Both the position numbers and the translations under genes were made by a program. Below are positions 1-4,690 of a DNA stretch of 10,058 nt, one piece after another (position 1 is the stretch's first letter; each line of letters begins with the position of its first letter). Location of the stretch: contig CAJKRH010000057.1 in assembly GCA_905202255.1 (NCBI GenBank), forward strand, positions 1-10,058. Direction: 5' to 3'. This DNA is from an uncultured Ruminococcus sp. Its GTDB lineage: Bacteria; Bacillota; Clostridia; Oscillospirales; CAG-272. Below the pieces are notes generated by a model that searched no databases, was not told where the DNA came from, and worked only from the letters and a program-made list of their open reading frames with translations.

Positions 1-66
1 TTTGTTATGAGTTCCTATTTTTTTCATAGTGTTGCACTTGATAGTATAATTCACCCTAAATAAAAC

Positions 67-96
67 ATCAAGCCATGCCTTTCGGCATGGCTTGAT
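67..96 (-). terminator. Rho-independent terminator of the zinc-ribbon gene
   Basis: A perfect 13-bp inverted repeat (arms 67-79 and 84-96, loop TTTC) lies 26 bases past the stop codon of the minus-strand zinc-ribbon gene. On the minus strand the stem is followed by GTTTTATTTA, a usable U-rich tract. On the plus strand it is followed by TGACTTTTCT, so it may also act in that direction. Confidence 0.85.
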
Positions 97-122
97 TGAC
101 TTTTCTCTGTATATAGCTTAAA

Positions 123-398
123 TTATTGCTGCTTCATAGCTGCAAAGCATTCGCTGCAGTATACGGGTCTGTCATTTGTGGGCTGGAAGGGGATTTTTGC
201 TTCCTTGCCGCAGTTTGCACAGGTTGCTGTGTACATCTCTCTGGGAGCCTTGCCTGCGTTTTTCTTTGCTGCACGGCACTCTTTGCATCTCTGGGGCTCA
301 TTCTGGAAGCCCTTTTCCGCATAGAATTCCTGCTCGCCTGCTGTGAAAACAAATTCCTTGCCGCAGTCCTTGCAAACTAAAGTCTTGTCCTGATACAT
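123..398 (-). CDS. Small double zinc-ribbon protein
   Basis: A 91-residue cytoplasmic protein with two CxxC...CxxC zinc knuckles: Cys9/Cys12 with Cys38/Cys41, then Cys60/Cys63 with Cys81/Cys84. The N-terminal part, beginning MYQDKTLVCKDCGKEF, matches the 'probable zinc-ribbon domain' family (zf-trcl type) that is widespread in Firmicutes. Its biochemical role is not established; nucleic-acid or protein binding through the ribbons is inferred. The frame stays open upstream to an ATG at 470, but the internal ATG at 398 is preferred: the family starts there and CGAGG sits about 8-9 bases before it. The extra 24 residues of the longer form are basic and look unrelated to the family. The gene lies downstream of the SigH-like sigma gene on the same strand. 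I see no strong promoter between them, so read-through is possible. Confidence 0.85.
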   Translation of the reverse strand: MYQDKTLVCKDCGKEFVFTAGEQEFYAEKGFQNEPQRCKECRAAKKNAGKAPREMYTATCANCGKEAKIPFQPTNDRPVYCSECFAAMKQQ

Positions 399-549
399 TT
401 TTTTACCTCGCTTTGAAATTTTAGGATATTGCGCCCGTAGACGGATTCCAACCGACACCTTTGAAAACAACGCTCTTGCTTTAAGCTATTTGGGCATATG
501 AAAACTTTTTTATTTTTATCCGAAGTCGGAATAAATTATTTTATATATG

Positions 550-1116
550 TCATAAAAGTTTCTTAAGCTTTGATTTTATCCGTACAATAGCATTATCTAC
601 CGATTTTTTCGGTTTGGAAAGCGCCTCGGCTATATCGGAGTAGGACATCCCGCCGAGATAGAGCCAGAAAACCGAGCTTTCAAAGGGGGTAAGCGAATCG
701 TTTATTCTCTTATTAAGCTCCGAGAAGGATTCTTTATTTATGATAAGCTGCTCAGGCGTGGATTCGGGAGATTCGCTCATATCGGAGAGCGTATCCTCGC
801 AATCTCCGAGAAAATCCTCGAAAAGTTTATTTTCTCTGCGCCTGATGTATGAAATAAGCCTGTTTTTTATACATATCTTGGCATATAAACCGAAAGAGAC
901 CTGCTTTGATTCATCAAAGGAGCATGCCGAATTATAGAGAGCGATGGTCGCCTCCTGAAGAAGATCGTCATACTCGGAATCGGAGATGGAAAAGCGGCGC
1001 TTGGCATCAAGAGAAATGCTGCGCACCAGCGGCGAATAAAGCTCCAATATTCCCTCAAAGGAAAGCGGGATACCATCCTTCAACCCTATCAGAAGCTCGC
1101 CAATCTTATTATCCAC
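550..1116 (-). CDS. SigH-like RNA polymerase sigma factor (sigma-70 family)
   Basis: A 188-residue sigma factor. Region 2 spans about residues 24-92, with the core-binding and -10 recognition helix around YDDLLQEATIALYNSACSFD. After an acidic linker (about 100-120), region 4 spans about 141-188 (LTPFESSVFWLYLGGMSYSDIAEAL, then SVDNAIVRIKSKLKKLL). The linker-to-region-4 part resembles Bacillus SigH, including PEQLIINKESF and the SxDNAxxRxKxKL end of the recognition helix. In Bacillus SigH controls post-exponential and early sporulation genes; whether this copy does so is unknown. The start is GTG, the first possible start after an in-frame TGA. The ribosome binding site is weak (only GAAAG upstream), so translation may be limiting. 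A near-consensus sigma-A promoter lies upstream at 1152-1179. The gene follows feoAB on the same strand but has its own promoter. The call as an alternative sigma factor is firm; orthology to SigH is likely, not proven. Confidence 0.88.
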   Translation of the reverse strand: MDNKIGELLIGLKDGIPLSFEGILELYSPLVRSISLDAKRRFSISDSEYDDLLQEATIALYNSACSFDESKQVSFGLYAKICIKNRLISYIRRRENKLFEDFLGDCEDTLSDMSESPESTPEQLIINKESFSELNKRINDSLTPFESSVFWLYLGGMSYSDIAEALSKPKKSVDNAIVRIKSKLKKLL

Positions 1117-1151
1117 CTGATCACACTTTCAATAAATATACCTTTTTGTAT

Positions 1152-1179
1152 ATTATATCATATAATGCAGATTTGTCAA
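1152..1179 (-). promoter_or_regulatory. Sigma-A promoter of the SigH-like gene
   Basis: On the minus strand TTGACA (1174-1179) and TATAAT (1152-1157) are separated by 16 bp, a perfect match in both hexamers. It lies about 36 bases upstream of the GTG start and is flanked by AT-rich DNA on the -35 side, like an UP element. Confidence 0.85.
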
Positions 1180-1262
1180 TAAAAAATTTTAATATTTTTT
1201 ACATTTTGGGAAAAACACATCCAAAAACATTACTTGTTTTGTGAAAAATGTATATATTCGGC

Positions 1263-3008
1263 TTATAGTATGAGCGAACCGAGCGTGTATACGACAAACG
1301 AGAGCAAAAATGATATGGCAAATGTGCGCAAAACCATGAAAAAAGCGTCCTTTTTGCCGAGTTCCGCCCTTGCGGCGGCGACCGTGGCGGCGCATGGCGT
1401 ATATGTCATGCAGAGCACGGCAAAAGCATATGCCGCGGCGGGCGAAAGTGCTGCGCGAAAGCCGTCGCCGAAAAGCACGCTTATCGTGGAAACGATGCTT
1501 TCTTTGGCAAAGAAACCCGAGATAAGCGCGGCGCTTATCCTGTAGTCGGCAAGCCCGAGCGGCTTCAGTATGAAAGTACCGAGCCTTGATACGGCGCAAA
1601 GCAGGCTATCCCCTGCCGACGCCGTATAATGAAAACGCGTGTCGAGCGAACAAAGGATATATATCAGTGCCGACGAGAGGAAAACGATGCTTCCGCTTCG
1701 CGTGGCAAACTGCAATATTTTGCTTTTCACACTGCGGAAAACATTTCTGCCGTTCGGCATGCGAAAACGCGGCAGTTCATATACGACATCGGGCGCGGTG
1801 CCGCCCTTCCCCGAGAAAAGCAGGCACGAGAGCACAAAGGCGAATATCCCGGCAAGATATAGCGAAAAGGCGACAAGCGCGGCTCTTTTCGGGAAGAATG
1901 CGGATGAAATCGCTATAACTATCGGAAAGCGCGCACTGCAAGGAATAAAAGCAAGCGAATATACGGCGCGGCGACGCTCGGAGATATCGAGCGTCTGCGT
2001 AGACATTATCGCGGGCACCGTGCAACCGAAGCCGAGAAGCACAGGGATGAACGCCTTTCCGGAAAGTCCGAGCTTTCGCATCGCTCCATCCATGACAAAA
2101 GAAGCGCGGGCGGTATACCCGCTCTCCTCGAGAAGCTCCAGTATAAAAAAGAGCACGGCTGTCTGCGGGAGAAACGAAAGCACGGCGGCGATACCTCGGC
2201 ATATGCCGTTTTCGATAAATTCGAGCATGAATACGCTCGCGCCGAAGCGTGAAAAAAGCGCGATCAGCTCTGATGCCAGCTTGTCAAGACCGAGCGAAAA
2301 ATACCGCTCGGCAATTTCTCCGAGCCATGAAAACGAGAGATAAAATGTAGCCAGCATAACGGCGAAAAAAAGCGGTATGCCTATGTATTTTTTGCAGATG
2401 AGGCGGTCTATCCTGTCGGTATTTTTGCCGAGAAATCTGCTGTATACGGCGCTCTCGGAAGCTATCTGTGAGGCAAGCGAGGCGAGTGCACTCTCGGGGA
2501 AATCGCCTTTTTCGACGGCACTCTCGGGCATATCGCCGAAAATCGAAGAGATAAGTTCGTCTATGCCGCGTTTTTTTGCCGCACTGATGGGGAAAACAGG
2601 CACGCCGAGCTTCTCTGAGAGTCCCGCTATATCTATTTTTGTCCCGTCGCGCTCGGCTTCGTCCATCATATTCAGCGCGACGACAACATGGGGAAATTCG
2701 CGGATGAGCTGAAGTGTTAGAAAAAGCCCTCGCGAAAGATTTGATGCATCGATAATATCAACTATCACATCGCAATCGCCGCGCCGCAGATAATCGAGAG
2801 CCACTTTTTCCTCGGCTTTCTGCGAGGTAAGCGAATATATTCCCGGCAGGTCAACAATCTCGGCAGTATATTTTTTGCTTTTGAGCGGTGCCTCTTTTGC
2901 GCCGAATGTCACACCCGCGCGGTTTCCCGTGGCTTCACTGCTCTTCGTGAGCAGATTGAAAAGCGTTGTTTTTCCGCAGTTTGCATTTCCGAGAAGAGCT
3001 ATTTTCAT
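1263..3008 (-). CDS. feoB: Ferrous iron transport protein B (FeoB)
   Basis: A 581-residue inner-membrane Fe(II) transporter with a fused G domain. GTPase motifs: G1 GNANCGKT (7-14), G2 Thr34, G3 DLPG (53-56), G4 NMMD (113-116), G5 SAA (142-144). A helical linker follows (about 160-205), then the membrane part. Two Gate-type segments are seen: about 270-395 with GFGCTVPAIM (326-335; canonical Asn replaced by Thr), and about 430-580 with ISGFFAKESIVST and the closing YTPCAATVAAAR motif. The conserved ELPxFRMP segment is at 411-418. E. coli FeoB has 773 residues, so this is a compact form, but all main domains are present. ATG start with GGGGTAGG directly upstream. Only 3 bases separate it from the feoA stop, so the two are co-translated. 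No clear terminator follows the stop. No obvious Fur or DtxR-type operator is visible upstream of feoA. Confidence 0.97.
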   Translation of the reverse strand: MKIALLGNANCGKTTLFNLLTKSSEATGNRAGVTFGAKEAPLKSKKYTAEIVDLPGIYSLTSQKAEEKVALDYLRRGDCDVIVDIIDASNLSRGLFLTLQLIREFPHVVVALNMMDEAERDGTKIDIAGLSEKLGVPVFPISAAKKRGIDELISSIFGDMPESAVEKGDFPESALASLASQIASESAVYSRFLGKNTDRIDRLICKKYIGIPLFFAVMLATFYLSFSWLGEIAERYFSLGLDKLASELIALFSRFGASVFMLEFIENGICRGIAAVLSFLPQTAVLFFILELLEESGYTARASFVMDGAMRKLGLSGKAFIPVLLGFGCTVPAIMSTQTLDISERRRAVYSLAFIPCSARFPIVIAISSAFFPKRAALVAFSLYLAGIFAFVLSCLLFSGKGGTAPDVVYELPRFRMPNGRNVFRSVKSKILQFATRSGSIVFLSSALIYILCSLDTRFHYTASAGDSLLCAVSRLGTFILKPLGLADYRISAALISGFFAKESIVSTISVLFGDGFRAALSPAAAYAFAVLCMTYTPCAATVAAARAELGKKDAFFMVLRTFAISFLLSFVVYTLGSLIL

Positions 3009-3011
3009 TTC

Positions 3012-3251
3012 CTACCCCATATCGCTTTCTGCACGGCAGATTATATTCGCGGCGGATTTGCCTGTGAAAGCAATTTTCGTATTGCCTACTCTTGCAATGA
3101 TGTTTTTGCCGCTTTTCATAAAGACCGTCAGCCGTGCGCCCTCATATATCCCGAGAGATAAATATCTGTCTAATGTATATTCGGGCTCGTTTATTTTTAA
3201 TACAATAGCGTTTTCTCCGCCGCGAAAATCAAGAAGAGTGAGATTTTTCAT
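3012..3251 (-). CDS. feoA: Ferrous iron transport protein A (FeoA)
   Basis: A 79-residue small cytoplasmic SH3-like protein of the FeoA family, the usual partner of FeoB. The core LSLGIYEGARLTV (31-43) followed by the beta-strand pair KNIIARVGNTKIAF (49-62) matches the family, whose members have about 75-85 residues. It is thought to bind or modulate FeoB. ATG start with CGGAGG six bases upstream, an excellent ribosome binding site. It is the first gene of the feoAB operon. It diverges from the tRNA-Gln promoter, with about 30 bp between the feoA start and the tRNA -35 box, so the two promoters must lie close together or overlap. I could not place a convincing minus-strand -35/-10 pair. Confidence 0.92.
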   Translation of the reverse strand: MKNLTLLDFRGGENAIVLKINEPEYTLDRYLSLGIYEGARLTVFMKSGKNIIARVGNTKIAFTGKSAANIICRAESDMG

Positions 3252-3281
3252 AAAAACCTCCGATTTTTTGACGATTTGCTA

Positions 3282-3310
3282 TTGACAAATCACAAAACTT
3301 TTGATATACT
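3282..3310 (+). promoter_or_regulatory. Sigma-A promoter of tRNA-Gln
   Basis: TTGACA (3282-3287), a 17-bp spacer and TATACT (3305-3310), fitting a strong stable-RNA promoter. It predicts a 5' leader of about 50 bases that is removed to give the mature tRNA beginning at 3367. Confidence 0.85.
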
Positions 3311-3366
3311 AACAAGGTACTCGGCGGATGGCTCTTTTATGACAGTCCCCGAAGCAAAAAGAATAT

Positions 3367-3442
3367 TGCGGCATCGCCAAGCGGTAAGGCAACGGACTCT
3401 GACTCCGTCATTACCTAGGTTCGAATCCTAGTGCCGCAGCCA
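3367..3442 (+). tRNA. tRNA-Gln (anticodon CUG)
   Basis: A complete cloverleaf. The acceptor stem TGCGGCA (3367-3373) pairs with TGCCGCA (3432-3438). The discriminator is G3439 and CCA is encoded (3440-3442). The D arm is GCC/GGC. The anticodon stem ACGGA/TCCGT encloses loop CTCTGAC, anticodon CTG at 3399-3401. The T arm CTAGG/CCTAG has the standard loop TTCGAAT. The weak U1-A72 pair and G73 discriminator are glutamine identity features. The variable region counts as 6 nt, one more than in E. coli tRNA-Gln. A CUG isoacceptor usually supplements a UUG one; no second tRNA is in the window. Confidence 0.97.
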
Positions 3443-3477
3443 AAAAATCAAGCAACCTTTGGGTTGCTTGATTTTTT
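3443..3477 (+). terminator. Rho-independent terminator of tRNA-Gln
   Basis: A perfect 15-bp stem (arms 3443-3457 and 3462-3476, loop TTTG) starts right after the encoded CCA and ends in a T run. The outer A5/T5 pairs double as the U tract. Confidence 0.92.
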
Positions 3478-3480
3478 ATC

Positions 3481-3650
3481 CATTGCAAAAGCAATGGTAT
3501 ATCATCGCCGTTAGGCGTATATCATCACGCGTAGCGTGTATATCATCAGCCGTAGGCTGTATACCGCTTTCGCAATGATGATATACAACACTCCGTGTTG
3601 ATGATATGCAATTCCTACGGAATTGATGATATACAAGGCTTCGCCTTGAT
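3481..3650 (+). repeat. Array of eight short hairpins with constant spacers, mirrored about its centre
   Basis: Hairpins: A 3481-3496 (CATTGC/GCAATG), B 3506-3517 (CGCC/GGCG), C 3526-3538 (CACGC/GCGTG), D 3547-3559 (CAGCC/GGCTG), E 3564-3577 (degenerate), F 3586-3600 (CAACAC/GTGTTG), G 3609-3625 (CAATTCC/GGAATTG), H 3634-3648 (CAAGGC/GCCTTG). Between A-B, B-C and C-D the spacer is GTATATCAT. Between E-F, F-G and G-H it is the reverse complement ATGATATAC (one copy has ATGATATGC). The D-E junction is shortened to GTATAC. The period is 20-25 bp. Stem sequences differ in every unit but seven of the eight stay perfectly paired, while the spacers are conserved. This is the opposite of CRISPR organisation, and it is not a terminator because no U tracts follow. 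The array sits between the tRNA-Gln terminator and the four-helix-bundle gene. I recall similar tatatcatc-type hairpin runs in Clostridia; I know of no assigned function. Confidence 0.9.
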
Positions 3651-3674
3651 CTATTCGCCGAAGTGTAGTATTAT
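3646..3674 (+). promoter_or_regulatory. Possible promoter of the four-helix-bundle operon
   Basis: TTGATC (3646-3651), a 17-bp spacer and TATTAT (3669-3674), 23 bp before the ATG. The -35 box would overlap the right arm of the last array hairpin, tying array structure to expression. An alternative -10 is TATACT at 3672-3677. The match is moderate. Confidence 0.4.
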
Positions 3675-3696
3675 ACTTTTAGAAGGGAGTGATATT

Positions 3697-4041
3697 ATGG
3701 CGAAAAACTACTTGTTGATATATTCGGAGCAGCTCGCAACAGAAATAGAATTGCTTTGTCAAAATTTAAAAGCGCCTTCCAATACCCTTTTCCAAATTCG
3801 TAAAAGTTCAAGCAGCGTTTACGCAAATATTAGAGAAGCTAATTACGGGCAAAGTAAATCGGATATGATTTCTAAATTTGAGATTTCTTTAAAAGAATGC
3901 ACCGAAACAGAGGGCTGGTTGAAGTTGTTGTTCGAAACGAATATCATAGACGAAGAGATGTTCAGAAGAAATAGAAATCTTTGCGGCCGCATTAGACGAA
4001 TGTTAATATCAAGTTGCAAAACGCTAAAGGACAACAAATGA
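3697..4041 (+). CDS. Four-helix-bundle protein (23S rRNA intervening-sequence protein family)
   Basis: A 114-residue, mostly helical protein. The family signature is visible as SSSSVYANIREANYGQSKSD (37-56) followed by MISKFEISLKECTETEGWLKLL (57-78). This matches the TIGR02436/S23 consensus, where a 'SxxSxxANxxEA...SKxDF' helix precedes a 'LKExxETxxWL' helix. Family members include proteins encoded in 23S rRNA intervening sequences and the related Avd accessory protein of diversity-generating retroelements. They form oligomers and are suspected to bind nucleic acid. The frame opens earlier, inside the hairpin array, but the ATG at 3697 is chosen because GGGAG lies about 7 bases upstream and the family starts there. 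The stop overlaps the next start (ATGA at 4038-4041). Base composition is AT-rich compared with feoB or ftsH, suggesting horizontal origin. No reverse transcriptase or rRNA is nearby, so a DGR or rRNA-insertion role is not supported here. Confidence 0.88.
   Translation: MAKNYLLIYSEQLATEIELLCQNLKAPSNTLFQIRKSSSSVYANIREANYGQSKSDMISKFEISLKECTETEGWLKLLFETNIIDEEMFRRNRNLCGRIRRMLISSCKTLKDNK
4026..4031 (+). promoter_or_regulatory. Ribosome binding site deciding the start of the C15-like gene
   Basis: AAAGGA lies six bases before ATG 4038, inside the end of the four-helix-bundle frame. It picks this ATG over the in-frame start at 4014 and supports coupled translation of the two genes. Confidence 0.7.
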
Positions 4042-4472
4042 AAACTCTTTATACTGCTTTCAAAGGTAAAAATAACACCTCTTATCAGCTTGTTTCACGC
4101 ATTGATAATAATTCACTTTTTTTAACCAATTCTTTTACCGGTCTTGAAAAAGATATTACGAGATTTGATTGTGATTTTGATGCCGTATATATGTTTGGCA
4201 TTGATAAAAACTTGGTTGATAAAATTCGAATAGATCTTTGTGCTTGTTATAATAGTGAGCATATATTTACTGATTATGATTTGTTATCTTTAGAAAGTAA
4301 ATTAAATGAATCAAATATATCATATTATATTTCAAAAGCTCCAACAAAATATTTATGTAATGCCGCATATTATCACATGTTGAAAAAGAACCCCAATACT
4401 GTTTTCATTCATATTACGTCATTAAAGGGCATGAATGAAACTTTAATGAACAAATTAGCAGATATTTTTTGA
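4038..4472 (+). CDS. Miniature pyroglutamyl-peptidase-like (C15) protein
   Basis: A 144-residue protein that I relate to pyroglutamyl peptidase I (about 215 residues), which removes N-terminal pyroglutamate using a Glu-Cys-His triad (Glu81, Cys144, His168 in Bacillus). The C-terminal half shows the catalytic Cys context APTKYLCNAAYYHML (Cys107; family AGTFVCNHxxY) and the His strand VFIHI (His125; family FIHIP). The segment LVDKIRID (59-66) lines up with the family VERVAIN strand, placing Asp61 where the catalytic Glu would be. The N-terminal TGFEPFGG substrate loop is replaced by YTAFKGKNNTSY. So Cys and His are kept, Glu is conservatively changed and about 70 residues are missing; activity is uncertain. 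It overlaps the four-helix-bundle gene by ATGA and shares its AT-rich composition. It could also be a non-enzymatic C15-fold protein. No signal peptide or membrane segment is seen. Confidence 0.62.
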   Translation: MKTLYTAFKGKNNTSYQLVSRIDNNSLFLTNSFTGLEKDITRFDCDFDAVYMFGIDKNLVDKIRIDLCACYNSEHIFTDYDLLSLESKLNESNISYYISKAPTKYLCNAAYYHMLKKNPNTVFIHITSLKGMNETLMNKLADIF

Positions 4473-4499
4473 GTACATCTTTTTCGGCACCTCTACTCA

Positions 4500-4537
4500 A
4501 AAACCTTCCCAGACGAAATTAGGGAAGGTTTTACTTT
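4500..4537 (+). terminator. Rho-independent terminator of the two-gene cassette
   Basis: An 11-bp perfect stem (arms 4500-4510 and 4522-4532, AAAACCTTCCC/GGGAAGGTTTT, 11-nt loop) followed by ACTTTTT, 28 bases past the stop of the C15-like gene. Confidence 0.85.
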
Positions 4538-4575
4538 TTCACTCTTCATTCTTCACCAAACATTTCAAATTACAG

Positions 4576-4604
4576 TTTAAAAAATCTTAAATTTATGATA
4601 TAAT
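4576..4604 (+). promoter_or_regulatory. Promoter of the extended sigma-factor gene
   Basis: TTTAAA (4576-4581), a 17-bp spacer and TATAAT (4599-4604), with the extended -10 element TG at 4596-4597. It implies a 5' leader of about 80 bases before the TTG start at 4691. Confidence 0.65.
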
Positions 4605-4690
4605 TTTATAAAAAGACCTATCCGAATCGATTTTGATGCACTATAAGGGCGTAATCATGATTGCAAAAAGCCCTGAAAGGAGGGAAAAGC

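Noticed and set aside
399..470. Longer zinc-ribbon protein starting at 470
   Set aside because: The 24 extra residues do not resemble the family, and the internal ATG at 398 has a GAGG site.
518..540. Terminator after the SigH-like gene
   Set aside because: The minus-strand hairpin TCCG/CGGA is short with a bulge and is followed by A residues, not U residues.
1180..1262. Terminator after feoB
   Set aside because: Only a weak 7-bp ACATTTT/AAAATGT outer pairing is visible across about 50 bases; no compact stem plus U tract was found.
1234..2343. Long plus-strand open frames inside the feoB region
   Set aside because: They are antisense shadows of feoB with no recognisable domains; feoB itself is unambiguous on the minus strand.
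3481..3650. CRISPR array
   Set aside because: Units are only 20-25 bp, the constant part is 9-10 bp, the variable parts are self-complementary, and the constant part reverses orientation in the middle. No cas gene is nearby.
3595..3696. Longer N-terminus of the four-helix-bundle protein
   Set aside because: It would be encoded by the hairpin array, does not match the family start and lacks a ribosome binding site. ATG 3697 has GGGAG at good spacing.
3697..4041. Avd of a diversity-generating retroelement or a 23S rRNA intervening sequence
   Set aside because: No reverse transcriptase, template/variable repeat pair or rRNA sequence is present in the window.
4661..4690. Earlier TTG start of the extended sigma factor
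   Set aside because: The strong AAAGGAGGG site at 4676-4684 lies inside this stretch and points to TTG 4691.
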